In this document: in pieces, positions 33,483 through 42,786 of the stretch
Layout of the letters: each line of letters starts with the position of its first letter
Position numbering within the stretch: position 1 is the first letter of the stretch
Assembly: GCA_016744575.1 (NCBI GenBank)
Contig: JADGEC010000014.1
Coordinates: 1-44,538 of the forward strand
DNA: 44,538 nucleotides
Source: Sulfurimonadaceae bacterium
Lineage (GTDB): Bacteria; Campylobacterota; Campylobacteria; Campylobacterales; Sulfurimonadaceae
Reading direction: 5' to 3'
Notes under the pieces: model-generated
Told to the model about the DNA's origin: nothing
Database searches by the model: none
Seen by the model: the letters and a program-made list of their open reading frames with translations, nothing else
Position numbers and translations under genes: made by a program

Positions 33483-33689
33483 CTAGATAAGTCCAAGCTC
33501 TGCAAGGAGAGGTCTGATACCTGAAGAGACTGCGAGAAGCTGCTCAGTGAGCAAGCTCATAGCCTTATCTTCGATGACCCACTCTTCAATTATCTGTACA
33601 CTCGAACTTTTCTCTTCACTACTCATGATGTCAGAACTATGTACCGCTTCTTTGATGCTTTCAAGATGACTGCTGTTTGATAGACTCAC
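33483..33689 (-). CDS. Small hypothetical protein, 68 aa
   Basis: I chose the second GTG (33689), 6 bases after AAGGA. The product is helical, Ser/Glu-rich (SIKEAVHSSDIMSSEEKSSS) and ends in hydrophobic LLAELGLI. No family recognised. The strong RBS is the main support. Confidence 0.5.
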   Translation of the reverse strand: MSLSNSSHLESIKEAVHSSDIMSSEEKSSSVQIIEEWVIEDKAMSLLTEQLLAVSSGIRPLLAELGLI

Positions 33690-33695
33690 GATCAC

Positions 33696-34126
33696 TCCTT
33701 TTTTAAATAGTATCTAAAGATATCTTCACTATTTTACTCTTAGTAAGATTAATCTCACGAGACCTGAAAGGCGATCAGAGAGTATGATCATTGTAAGTCG
33801 ACTCCATAGTCAGTTCCACGGCTGTTGACTTATCAGTCGACCTGAAGATTGAAATAGACATTCTCAAAAAGTCGTCACGACTATATGATAGACAATGGTT
33901 CCCTGTTCAATAAACACGCCTAAAAACAATAAGATCCAAATAAAAATATTTTTGTAACGTATTTTGTGATGTCTATGTTGTATGCTGTGATAACAAAAGG
34001 TGATATGATAAGTATAAGGACTACCTTGACATCTTATACAAGTATTGAGAAACAGATGCGATACATGATCATATCTTTCCAAGGGTCAACAGACCTAAGA
34101 GCACCTCATATATTAACGAGTAGCCA
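33696..34126. other. Non-coding interval before the membrane kinase
   Basis: 431 bases of A/T-rich DNA. A 72-codon minus-strand frame (33864-34082) has no domain or clear RBS, and I do not call it. Two GTCGAC hexamers flank 33797-33840. I see no clear promoter for the kinase gene. Confidence 0.4.
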
Positions 34127-35548
34127 ATGATGAGCAATAACTCTTTTTACGAAAAAGTAGAAAACACACTGATCGGTCCTTACCAGTTCGAAAGACACGA
34201 ACATGTACTGAAAGATCAGATCATGCTATTGAAGATCTTGATCATAATCTCAGGATTTCTGATTACTGTCATGGCGACCTTACGACTCCTCGACCAGAAC
34301 TTCATCCAAGCTAGTGTCGATATGATATTTGTTGTCATATTAAGTAGCAGTTACCATTTCCTACATCGAGACAAGCACCATTTCAAGGCTGTCTCCCGTG
34401 TTATCATCGGCTTTGCACTGTTCACCATCGCTACACTGATACATACCCTTCCCTACTCTTTTTCACCATTGATCTGGGTCGCTACGACGATCTATCTTAT
34501 GTTCTTTCTCCTAAGCAAGAGGGAAGCCTGGAAGTGGCTGACAATAGTCATGTCCTACCTTGCGTTCATCTACTTTTCCGGTCATGGTCTGAAGACTTTA
34601 TCACCCAGTGACCTGTTCGTCTTCTTTGGCAATGTCTTGTTACTCTCTTTAGTGTTGACCTGGTATGAGAAGATAAAAGAGGAGAATGCAGAACACTACT
34701 TACAAAAGAACCTGCGACTCAAAGCAGAAGTCGCTGAAAAGACCAAAGCGCTGCGTGAGACCAATACAAGCCTGAATGAACTGAATGAGACTCTTGAAGA
34801 GAGGATCGACGATGAGATACTCAAGAGCCGTAAGAAAGATAAGATCATGCTCTCGCAATCACGTCAAGCTGCCATGGGTGATATGATCAGTATGATCGCT
34901 CATCAGTGGCGACAACCCATCACAGTGATCGGCATGGCTACCAATAACATCCTGCTTGATCTTGAGTTCGAAGAGTATGATAAACAGCGGACGGAAGAAA
35001 AATTGAACATCATCATCGAACAGACAGAGTATCTTTCCCATACTATCGATGACTTCAGAGATTTTCTAAGACCTACGAAACGTCCCAAAAGTGCCATGCT
35101 TACCAGTATCACAGAAGGGGCTTTGAGCATAATCGGTCCAAGCCTTGAGGAGAACGGCATCACCTTAAAAAACAGTCCTGAAAGTGATATCGAACTTATG
35201 ACTTTTCCAAACGAACTGGTCCAGGTACTACTTAATGTCCTCAGTAATGCCAAGGATGCCCTTAAAAACAGACAGATAGAGGACGGCCACATCTGGCTTT
35301 ACACCAAAGCCGATGAGACTACGGCCATCTTTAAAGTCTGTGATGATGCAGGTGGTATTCCAGATGATGTACTTCCGAGGATATTTGAACCCTATTTTAG
35401 TACCAAGGAGTCAAAAGGCGGTACAGGTCTAGGGCTCTATATGTCTCAGTTGATCATAGAAAAGCGACTGGGTGGAAGTATCCAAGGTGAGAACTCCGGT
35501 GACGGAGCCTGTTTTACTATTAGCTTACCCAGAAGAGAGAAGGAGTAA
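34127..35548 (+). CDS. Membrane sensor histidine kinase
   Basis: 473 aa. N-terminal membrane domain with about six helices (roughly residues 33-53, 62-78, 90-108, 114-130, 137-150, 163-180). Then a coiled coil (185-245) and the kinase core: His259 in MIAHQWRQPITVI, N-box LLNVLSNAKDAL, G1 CDDAGGIP and G2 GGTGLGLYMSQLIIEK. There is no periplasmic sensor, so the signal is likely sensed in the membrane. The next gene starts 4 bases after the stop and is the obvious partner. Weak RBS and no clear promoter. Confidence 0.92.
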   Translation: MMSNNSFYEKVENTLIGPYQFERHEHVLKDQIMLLKILIIISGFLITVMATLRLLDQNFIQASVDMIFVVILSSSYHFLHRDKHHFKAVSRVIIGFALFTIATLIHTLPYSFSPLIWVATTIYLMFFLLSKREAWKWLTIVMSYLAFIYFSGHGLKTLSPSDLFVFFGNVLLLSLVLTWYEKIKEENAEHYLQKNLRLKAEVAEKTKALRETNTSLNELNETLEERIDDEILKSRKKDKIMLSQSRQAAMGDMISMIAHQWRQPITVIGMATNNILLDLEFEEYDKQRTEEKLNIIIEQTEYLSHTIDDFRDFLRPTKRPKSAMLTSITEGALSIIGPSLEENGITLKNSPESDIELMTFPNELVQVLLNVLSNAKDALKNRQIEDGHIWLYTKADETTAIFKVCDDAGGIPDDVLPRIFEPYFSTKESKGGTGLGLYMSQLIIEKRLGGSIQGENSGDGACFTISLPRREKE

Positions 35549-35552
35549 TATC

Positions 35553-37301
35553 ATGTCGATCGCTTCCCAACTTATGACACATGCCAAAGCGTTGTCCATC
35601 TTGTATGTAGAAGACGACAAAAAGATACGTGCTGAGATCGCTGAGTTTTTAGATCGCTTTTTTTTAACAGTCGATCTTGCAGATAATGGTAAAGAGGGCT
35701 TACTGAAGTATAAAGAAAAGCATTATGATATAGTCATCACCGATCTCAATATGCCTGTGATGGGCGGCATCGAGATGTCTAAAGCTCTCAAGAAAAAGCA
35801 TCCGGAACAACCTATCGTCATCATATCAGCACATAACGAATCGGAATACCTCTTGGAACTCATCAACATAGGTGTAGAGCATTATGTATTGAAGCCGATC
35901 GACATGAAGTCGTTTGCCAAAGCGCTCGATGTGTTAGCAGCCCACATCTACAATACTGAGCTTTTCAACAAATATCATAAAAACATCGAGCAAGACAACG
36001 AACGACTTGCCCATAAAGTCACCAGTACGACAGCTGAGCTTAAAAATCAACGTAACACAGACACCTTGACAGGCTTACAAAACCTTTCGGCCTTGATGAG
36101 TACACTCGAAGAGTTTGAAAAGATGAAAGACGGTTTCGCAGTGATCATACTACTAGACATACGGGGCTTCAGATCGATCAATGATCTATACGGCCCGGCA
36201 GCCGGGAACCAAGTCCTTATCGACTTAGGTGACTTTCTAAAAAGATTCGCTTACGACAACACTTATCGACTCTACCGTATATCCGGTGACCAGTTCGTAT
36301 TATATGAACAGACAAGCTATCTTGACACCGATAGATATGACGATCACCTCAGCGAGCTTAAGACCGAGATAAATGGTCTTAGCATCTATCTGGAAAAATT
36401 TGATAAAGAGATCAGTCTGACTATGACGATCGGTATGTCATTTGGACAAGAGAGTCCACTTGAACATGCCAACATGGCTCTCAACAATGCCAAGAAAAAC
36501 AACAAAAGTCATGCCGTCTATAACACGACACTGGATATGACCGATGAGATAAAGGCTCAGTTTGCATGGCAGCACAAGATCGATCTGGCTATCTTGAGCG
36601 ATCAGATCATCCCTGTCTATCAGCCTATCGTGGACAGCAGCGGCAATATCGTCAAATATGAGACACTTATGCGCGTCATAGAGGAGGTCGATGGTGAGAA
36701 GAGATTGATCGCCCCTTTTCATTTTCTTGATATAGCTATTGAGAACCGTCAGTATGACACGCTCTCGAGGATGGTGATCCTAAAGGCACTAAAAGGGTTA
36801 GCAGCCAATGACTACAGTATATCGATCAACCTGACCATGGATGATATCAACAATAAACCTTTTTTGGATGAGATCTACAATACGATCAAAAAAGATAAAA
36901 CGGAAAAACGGCTTATCATCGAGATCACAGAGAGCCAAAGTGTCGAAAACTATAGAAGTCTAAAAGATCTTGTAGAAAAGTTCAAGCAACTTGGTATCCG
37001 ATTTGCCATCGATGATTTTGGCAGTGGCTTTTCAAATTTTGAACGTATTCTCGAGATCCAACCTGATTACATAAAGATCGATGGTTCTCTGATCAAAGAT
37101 ATCAACACCAATACACACACGCATATCTTGACCAATGCTATAACGAGTTTTTCACATGAGCTAGGCATCAAAGTGATCGCAGAGTATGTACATTCAGAAG
37201 AGATATTCTTCATCCTCAAACAATTTGGTGTGGACGAGTTCCAAGGTTACTACTTCTCTGAACCACAGATAGAGATAAATAGAGCATCTCAAATACAGTG
37301 A
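35553..37301 (+). CDS. Response regulator with degenerate GGDEF and EAL domains
   Basis: Start at ATG 35553 with GGAG upstream (582 aa). Receiver domain 12-130: acidic pocket EDD (20-22), phosphorylated Asp64 (DIVITDLNMPVMGG), Lys in VLKPID. Helical linker, then a GGDEF domain (about 165-325) whose signature reads SGDQF, so no diguanylate cyclase activity is expected. The EAL domain (about 335-580) keeps ETLMR, INLTMDD, EITES, the double-Asp IDDFGSGFSNF, KIDGS and FQGYYFSEP, so it is expected to hydrolyse c-di-GMP. The upstream kinase would control it by phosphorylation. Confidence 0.93.
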   Translation: MSIASQLMTHAKALSILYVEDDKKIRAEIAEFLDRFFLTVDLADNGKEGLLKYKEKHYDIVITDLNMPVMGGIEMSKALKKKHPEQPIVIISAHNESEYLLELINIGVEHYVLKPIDMKSFAKALDVLAAHIYNTELFNKYHKNIEQDNERLAHKVTSTTAELKNQRNTDTLTGLQNLSALMSTLEEFEKMKDGFAVIILLDIRGFRSINDLYGPAAGNQVLIDLGDFLKRFAYDNTYRLYRISGDQFVLYEQTSYLDTDRYDDHLSELKTEINGLSIYLEKFDKEISLTMTIGMSFGQESPLEHANMALNNAKKNNKSHAVYNTTLDMTDEIKAQFAWQHKIDLAILSDQIIPVYQPIVDSSGNIVKYETLMRVIEEVDGEKRLIAPFHFLDIAIENRQYDTLSRMVILKALKGLAANDYSISINLTMDDINNKPFLDEIYNTIKKDKTEKRLIIEITESQSVENYRSLKDLVEKFKQLGIRFAIDDFGSGFSNFERILEIQPDYIKIDGSLIKDINTNTHTHILTNAITSFSHELGIKVIAEYVHSEEIFFILKQFGVDEFQGYYFSEPQIEINRASQIQ

Positions 37302-37388
37302 AGAGGGTATCGACTCTGTTCGTCCCAAAAACAGTGTGAACACGGTACCACTCTTCTATGTTTTATCCCCTTCGCATCAAGGCTTCTG

Positions 37389-37394
37389 TATAAT
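37389..37394 (+). promoter_or_regulatory. -10 box for hisG
   Basis: TTCTGTATAATGC, TATAAT 49 bases upstream of the hisG start. Confidence 0.5.
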
Positions 37395-37442
37395 GCGCGC
37401 AACAACCGGATGAGTAGCCGGTACTTTGACTAAGGATGATAG

Positions 37443-38309
37443 ATGGAACTGAAGTTAGGCATACCAAAAGGGAGTCTTCAAGACGCCACAGTAGATATCT
37501 TTAAAGAGGCTGGGTATAACATTCAGATAAGAAGTAGGAACTACTACCCTGCGATCGATGATGAGGAGATCTCCTGTATGCTTATTCGTGCACAGGAGAT
37601 GGCACGATATGTAGCTGGTGGTCAGCTTGACTGTGGATTGACAGGTCTTGACTGGATAAAAGAGAACCAGGCCGATGTCATCGAAGTAGCTGAACTCACT
37701 TACGCGAAAGCCAGCTTTTCAACAGTCAAATGGGTACTAGCAGTCAAGGAGGACTCTCCTTTCAAAAGTGTCAAAGACCTTGAAGGCAAGACCATCGCGA
37801 CTGAAGTAGTCAACCTGACCAAAGCATACCTTGCATCACATGGTGTCAGTGCCAACGTCGAATACAGCTGGGGAGCGACAGAAGTGAAAGTGCCAGACCT
37901 GGCTGATGCGATCGTCGAGATCACTGAGACGGGTTCATCTCTGCGTGCGAACAACCTCAAGGTAATAGACACTGTCCTGGAGACCACTACACGCTTTATC
38001 GCCAATAGAGAAGCTTACAAAGATCCTGAAAAACGTAAGAAGATAGAGAACATCGTCATGATGTTAAAGTCTGTCATCAACGCGGTCCCAAAAGTCAGTA
38101 TCATGATGAACGCACCGAAGGAGAACCTTGAGAGAATCCTTGAAGTGTTGCCAAGCGAGAACCCGACTATCTCTCATCTTGCCAAAGGCGATTGGGTAGA
38201 TGTCATGGCTGTCTTAGATCAGAAAAGCCTTAGAGATGTTCTTCCAAGACTCAAAGAGCACGGTGCGAAATCCATCATAGAGATGCATGTCAGCAAGATC
38301 ATAGAGTAG
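37443..38309 (+). CDS. hisG: ATP phosphoribosyltransferase, long form
   Basis: First enzyme of histidine synthesis; couples ATP and PRPP. 288 aa, the HisG long form that carries its own C-terminal regulatory (ACT-like) domain and needs no HisZ. Motifs: [11 protein letters not shown] (residues 6-16), [13 protein letters not shown] (62-74) and the PRPP loop [11 protein letters not shown] (~159-169). The C-terminal part from about 210 is the histidine-feedback domain. Other his genes are not adjacent, as in many Campylobacterota. Confidence 0.96.
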   Translation: MELKLGIPKGSLQDATVDIFKEAGYNIQIRSRNYYPAIDDEEISCMLIRAQEMARYVAGGQLDCGLTGLDWIKENQADVIEVAELTYAKASFSTVKWVLAVKEDSPFKSVKDLEGKTIATEVVNLTKAYLASHGVSANVEYSWGATEVKVPDLADAIVEITETGSSLRANNLKVIDTVLETTTRFIANREAYKDPEKRKKIENIVMMLKSVINAVPKVSIMMNAPKENLERILEVLPSENPTISHLAKGDWVDVMAVLDQKSLRDVLPRLKEHGAKSIIEMHVSKIIE

Positions 38310-38310
38310 A

Positions 38311-38883
38311 CTACTGCGCTCTTTTTGGACCTGCTTTTCTCTCACCCAGTGTGACGAAGACCTTACCTTTGTCTATAGAGAGCGCTTTTATGGCAAAGTC
38401 CAGTTCCTCTTTCTCTTGAGTATCTAGAGTATATGCCGGGTATCTCTTATAATAAGTAAGCAGTGCCGAGTTGATCATGTCGTTGGCATAATTACTTGTA
38501 CCCGGTTCCACCCCTGAGATCACGATGTTCTCGACATTTGGGTCTTTAAGATAGACACTATCACTCGAGCGTTCATAGCGTATACCTGAACTCATACCTA
38601 CGGTCGCATCAAACTGCTTTTTTACGGTGCCTACCAGCATCGTCACTTTGGTATCTATAAGCATAGCAATACGGTCGGTCTCTTTTGGTAACTGTATCAT
38701 CGTCTTTTGTAGCTCGATCTCGAAGATATACATATACTCTATCGTAGTTGGCAGTCTTTCATTGACACTTGTCTCCAGCGTCTTGGCATCAAAACCATAA
38801 GTCTCACCGGATTTGGCATCAGTCAAAAAACCATTTGCATGAAGTTGTAGCAGTGTCAAAAATAGAAAGATCAGAGATCGCAT
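38311..38883 (-). CDS. DUF1439-like secreted protein
   Basis: Start at ATG 38883, 5 bases after AAAGG; a GTG upstream sits in the RBS. 190 aa, signal peptide 1-17 (LQLHANG). The pattern (ETSVNERLPTTIEYMYIFEIEL, RIAMLIDTKVTMLVG, SGIRYERSSDSVYLKDPNVENI) resembles the DUF1439/YceB family of lipid-binding-like periplasmic proteins, but the lipobox is absent. Function unknown. It converges with hisG, separated by one base. Confidence 0.65.
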   Translation of the reverse strand: MRSLIFLFLTLLQLHANGFLTDAKSGETYGFDAKTLETSVNERLPTTIEYMYIFEIELQKTMIQLPKETDRIAMLIDTKVTMLVGTVKKQFDATVGMSSGIRYERSSDSVYLKDPNVENIVISGVEPGTSNYANDMINSALLTYYKRYPAYTLDTQEKEELDFAIKALSIDKGKVFVTLGERKAGPKRAQ

Positions 38884-38940
38884 AGTCACCTTTTATATTT
38901 ACATATTATTTAATATCACGCTCTATTTACGATTTCTAGG

Positions 38941-39357
38941 TCACTCTTTATCGACTTTTCCACGCATCTTCTTCTTATTGCTGTGCATCTTCTTCGATTG
39001 CAGTCGTCGTTTTACGGACCCTTTTGTCGGTTTGGTCGCAACACGTCTCTTCTGTACGACCGTGACACTTTTGATGAGTTCTACCAGACGTTCTATGGCT
39101 TCATCTCTGTTTAGTTCCTGAGAGCGGTGTTGTTGAGATTTGATGACGATGATCCCATCTTTGGTGATGCGTTTGTCTTTGAGATCAAGTAGTCGATCTT
39201 TATAATAGGCGGGCAGAGATGATTCGGCAATATCAAAACGAAGGTGGATGGCGGCAGAGACTTTATTGACCTTCTGCCCACCGGAACCCTGAGCACGGAT
39301 CGCTGAGGACTCGATCTCACTCTCATCAAGTGTGACACTGTTAGATATCTTTAACAT
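38941..39357 (-). CDS. arfB: Peptidyl-tRNA hydrolase ArfB (YaeJ)
   Basis: 138 aa, start at the second ATG (39357) for RBS spacing. The GGQ catalytic motif lies at 26-28 in QGSGGQKVNKVSAAIHLRFD, and the basic C-terminal tail (KRRVATKPTKG...KKKMRG), needed to enter the empty mRNA channel, is intact. ArfB rescues ribosomes stalled without a stop codon. It lies downstream of the lipoprotein gene at 39371, 13 bases away. Confidence 0.93.
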   Translation of the reverse strand: MLKISNSVTLDESEIESSAIRAQGSGGQKVNKVSAAIHLRFDIAESSLPAYYKDRLLDLKDKRITKDGIIVIKSQQHRSQELNRDEAIERLVELIKSVTVVQKRRVATKPTKGSVKRRLQSKKMHSNKKKMRGKVDKE

Positions 39358-39370
39358 TCCCATCCTTTTC

Positions 39371-39790
39371 TTATCTACAACTCATCGTAAAAGTGGTCTG
39401 ACGGCTATCTGTTGCCACTTTTGCGTTGTACAAGATACCAGAGCCGCTAGCTCCATCACTGTCTTTCTCCCAGACTGCCATATTCTTTGTCTGGTACTTT
39501 TTTCCATGATCGACAATAGTCAGGATAAGCCTTCTGTTCATCTCTACACCCGAGACGATCAACCCATCTCCATTTGAATCTATGTCGACTGTCTTATCTG
39601 ATCTGAACTTGAAATAACTCGCATTAAGGTGAGAGCAGACGACATCGACCTCATAACTTTTCTCTCCCATCGTAGCCTTAAAACTGCCACGTTCAAGGTT
39701 GTTCTCGGCTCTACCATCACTATTACCGCAAGAAGTAAAAGAGACTACTGCTATAAGCATGCCCATATAGACCACTATCGTTCTCATCAT
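39371..39790 (-). CDS. Predicted lipoprotein, 139 aa
   Basis: Lipobox FTSC gives anchored Cys21 after a signal segment. The mature part is beta-rich (SFKATMGEKSYEVDVVCSHL, RLILTIVDHGKKYQT) with a second Cys near the end. No domain recognised. Probably on the same message as arfB, which starts 13 bases after its stop. Confidence 0.7.
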   Translation of the reverse strand: MMRTIVVYMGMLIAVVSFTSCGNSDGRAENNLERGSFKATMGEKSYEVDVVCSHLNASYFKFRSDKTVDIDSNGDGLIVSGVEMNRRLILTIVDHGKKYQTKNMAVWEKDSDGASGSGILYNAKVATDSRQTTFTMSCR

Positions 39791-39947
39791 GCATCTCTTT
39801 CTGACTAAAAGGATCTGACATTTATATATGAATATTGTATATAGCCAAGCTTAACGCCTCTTTATAGCATGCCCGTTATAGACTAGCAAGTAAAAAAGAC
39901 TTACACTTTCAGAAAAAAGCCTCAAAGGGCATGGTAGACTTTCGCCC

Positions 39948-40127
39948 ATGATAAAACTCTCATTCATACTACTGTTTCTCACCTTACCTCTACTTAGCGG
40001 TGACCCTTTATGGGGTGTGCCGCTTTGGGTCTGGGGTAGTCTGGCTCTCACACTACTTTACGCGCTAGTACTTCTCTTTGTCATCGAGAGACGCTGGGAT
40101 GACCTGAAGGAGCCTGAAGATGGATGA
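39948..40127 (+). CDS. DUF3311-like small membrane protein, 59 aa
   Basis: The ATG at 39948 opens a frame of exactly 59 codons ending in TGA at 40125-40127. It has two hydrophobic segments (FILLFLTLPLLS and WGSLALTLLYALVLLFVIE) and an acidic tail. Its last 8 bases overlap the start of the symporter gene. Small DUF3311-type proteins are commonly encoded just before sodium:solute symporters, so I infer an accessory subunit. A gene this short is easily missed by length cut-offs. Confidence 0.75.
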   Translation: MIKLSFILLFLTLPLLSGDPLWGVPLWVWGSLALTLLYALVLLFVIERRWDDLKEPEDG

Positions 40128-41559
40128 TGCGATGCTCTCAGAAGCAGGGATCTATTTTCTACTGGCCTATCTTGCGTCTATGATCCTTGTCGGGGTGGCA
40201 GGTAAGTTCGCCTCCAAAGAGGAGTCGATGAAAGACTTCTATCTTGGCGGTACAGGGTTTGGTGTCGGTATCTTGTTTCTCACAATGTATGCGACACAAT
40301 ATAGCGGGAACTCACTCATAGGTTTTGCAGGCTCAGCATATCGCAGCGGTTGGTTTTTTCTTGTCGCTGTCACTTTCATGGTAGCGATCGTAGGCGGTTA
40401 TCTGCTCTATGCTCCCCGTCTATACCCGCTGGCAAAAGCAAAAGGCTTTATCACCATCGGTGATTATATCTCTTATAGATACGACCACAAGTGGCTGACC
40501 TATATCATCGTCGCTATCGGTATCTTTGCACTTGCAAACTATATGCTTACCAATCTCAAAGCTATCGGTTATATATTGACCTATGTCACAGGTGGATGGA
40601 TAGGCTTTGCAGAGGGGATCATTGCCATGGCCTTTATCATGGTGATCTATGAGACATTAGGCGGGATGAGATCAGTAGCATGGACGGATGCCATACAGGG
40701 TGTGCTGCTATTTATTGGTGTGATCGTGATAACGGCTGTCATCTGGGTCCATTACGGCTCACTTGAAGCGAACACAGACCTGTTGATGCAGGTACGTGCT
40801 GACTTCTTTGCCGACCCGACATCCGAGCAGCAGGTCAAATGGTTCAGTGTACTGGTGCTTATCTTTTTCGGTATCTCAGTCTATCCGCAGGCCATTCAAC
40901 GGATCTACGCCGCCAAGGATGAGAAGACTTTAAAGCGCTCCTTGCAGCTGATGATAGTGATGCCCTTCCTCACCACCCTGCCCCTGATCGCCATCGCTGT
41001 CATCGGGGCTGCACATTTTCCTGATCTTGATAAAAGCTCATCAGAGCAGATCATCTTGCTAATGCTCGATGAACTCAGCGATATCGCCGGCATGCAGATG
41101 GTCCTGACACTGTTCATCGCCGCAGCGATCGCTGCGATCATGTCCACTGTTGACTCCGCCATGCTTGCCATCGCCTCACTCTTCACCCAGGACATCTATC
41201 ACCGTCAACGCCCTGATGCGTCACAAAAAGAGCTTACCTACATCGGTAAGATCTTCTCATGGGGACTGATGGCGCTTATGGTCTACCTTGCCATCTCTCT
41301 GCCATCGACCATCTGGTGGCTGATACAGATCAAACTGGAGATACTCTGCCAGATCGCTCCGGCTATCATGCTGGGAGTCTGGTTCTCGACACTCAAGCCC
41401 AAAGCAGTACTGGCGGGTCTGCTTATAGGTGTAGGTATCACCCTACTTTTCTTACTTACTCCTCTACCATCCAAACCCCTTGGTATCCATGCCGGAGTGT
41501 GGGGTCTGGCTGTGAACTTGCTCGTCGTCTGGAGTCTGCATCTTAAGCAGAGAGAGTGA
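40120..41559 (+). CDS. Sodium:solute symporter family transporter
   Basis: 479 aa with about 13 membrane helices. Family features: YLGGTGFGVGILFLTMYATQ (residues ~40-59), GNSLIGFAGSAY, LGGMRSVAWTDAIQG (the SSS signature region) and MSTVDSAMLAIASLF near helix 9. The substrate could be a monocarboxylate, amino acid or similar; it cannot be settled by eye. Overlaps the 59-aa gene by 8 bases, which suggests translational coupling. Confidence 0.92.
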   Translation: MDDAMLSEAGIYFLLAYLASMILVGVAGKFASKEESMKDFYLGGTGFGVGILFLTMYATQYSGNSLIGFAGSAYRSGWFFLVAVTFMVAIVGGYLLYAPRLYPLAKAKGFITIGDYISYRYDHKWLTYIIVAIGIFALANYMLTNLKAIGYILTYVTGGWIGFAEGIIAMAFIMVIYETLGGMRSVAWTDAIQGVLLFIGVIVITAVIWVHYGSLEANTDLLMQVRADFFADPTSEQQVKWFSVLVLIFFGISVYPQAIQRIYAAKDEKTLKRSLQLMIVMPFLTTLPLIAIAVIGAAHFPDLDKSSSEQIILLMLDELSDIAGMQMVLTLFIAAAIAAIMSTVDSAMLAIASLFTQDIYHRQRPDASQKELTYIGKIFSWGLMALMVYLAISLPSTIWWLIQIKLEILCQIAPAIMLGVWFSTLKPKAVLAGLLIGVGITLLFLLTPLPSKPLGIHAGVWGLAVNLLVVWSLHLKQRE

Positions 41560-41676
41560 GTCGCTTTAGTCATGAGCGCTTCTGACATCATCTTTAGATC
41601 CTAAAGATGATAGTATGGGTTTGAAAAGATAACTCAGTATACTGTCTCTACAGCCTGAAAAGTACAAAGGTAGACA

Positions 41677-42579
41677 ATGCAAGACTATCAAAGCCTAAAA
41701 GAACACTATAAGTTCACTGATGAGGAAGCGCAGATCCTGCAAGAGCTTCGACCCAGGATGGAGAAGCTTTCAGATAGGTTTATCGATGAGTTCTATGACT
41801 ATATCTGGGGATTTGGCAAGACAGCGCAATTTCTAAAGAACAAAGAGATAATCGCTCATCATCGTAAAAAGATAAAAGAGTGGTTCATCAACCTGTTTTC
41901 CGGCAAGTATGACCTTCCCTACTTTATGTATCTTTATAAGATCGGTGAGGTCCATGTGAGGATCGGTCTGCCGACTCATTATGTCAACTCTGCATTTACC
42001 TTTGTCAGGACCTTTGCCTTGACAAATATCGAAGAGAACTTCACAAGTAAAGAGCAGCATGTCAATGAGATAAAGGCTGTTGAGAAGATCATAGACATCA
42101 ACCTTGATGTCTTGACAAGCTCCTACAGAGAAGAGGAATTAAGTAAGTTCTTATCGCTGTCAAAGTTTGAGAAGCGAGTCTTGACAGGTCTCAAAAAGTT
42201 CAACTCTTACATCAACTTTTTTCTTGCAGGCGCTTTGGCTCTTGTCGCGTTCTTTGCTATCGGACTATTTGCTTATGACATCTATCTGCTGTTCTTCACA
42301 GACATGGGCATAGAAAAAGGCATTCTCACAATATTGGGAAGTCTGTTGGTCCTATGGGCGGCTATCGAGTTGATCCATGAAGAGATAGAACATCTTCAAG
42401 GCAAGGGTTTTGCCATAGGTGCTTTTATCATGCTGGCCATGGCGGCATTGATAAGAAAAGTGTTGATCTATTCTCTCTCCTCTGAGAAGTCTGACGAACT
42501 CCTGGTAATAGGTGCAGTCATAGTCGGTCTGGCAATCGCTTATTGGCTTGTCGGTACAAAAAGAAAGAGCATAGGTTAA
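41677..42579 (+). CDS. Protoglobin-PsiE membrane fusion protein
   Basis: 300 aa. Residues 1-165 form a protoglobin/globin-coupled-sensor domain: YKFTDEEAQILQELRPRM, then IGEVHVRIGLPTHYV with proximal heme ligand His93. A linker (166-185) leads to four hydrophobic helices (about 190-300) resembling the phosphate-starvation protein PsiE: LLVLWAAIELIHEEIEHL, then the AALIRKVLIY segment. Heme-globin sensors usually drive kinase, methyl-accepting or cyclase outputs. Here the output would be a membrane domain of unknown activity. I infer an oxygen- or NO-responsive membrane protein. Single gene. Confidence 0.82.
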   Translation: MQDYQSLKEHYKFTDEEAQILQELRPRMEKLSDRFIDEFYDYIWGFGKTAQFLKNKEIIAHHRKKIKEWFINLFSGKYDLPYFMYLYKIGEVHVRIGLPTHYVNSAFTFVRTFALTNIEENFTSKEQHVNEIKAVEKIIDINLDVLTSSYREEELSKFLSLSKFEKRVLTGLKKFNSYINFFLAGALALVAFFAIGLFAYDIYLLFFTDMGIEKGILTILGSLLVLWAAIELIHEEIEHLQGKGFAIGAFIMLAMAALIRKVLIYSLSSEKSDELLVIGAVIVGLAIAYWLVGTKRKSIG

Positions 42580-42786
42580 AGAGTACGATCGACCAAGATG
42601 AACGCTTCTGTTTTATGGCAAGGCTCATCAGATAGAACAGAGGGCTTATTCATTTGCCTCTCTGCATGATCGTTCGCAAGGCTTCATCGCCAAAATTCCC
42701 ATTAGAAGATCTTTTCACACTATTTTGCCACATCTTTAGAGTACATTTCTCTTCTAGGATACAATTGAAAGATAACAAGAGGTCAT

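Noticed and set aside
33864-34082. 72-aa minus-strand frame
   Set aside because: Cys/His/Ile-rich random-looking composition, no RBS, no domain.
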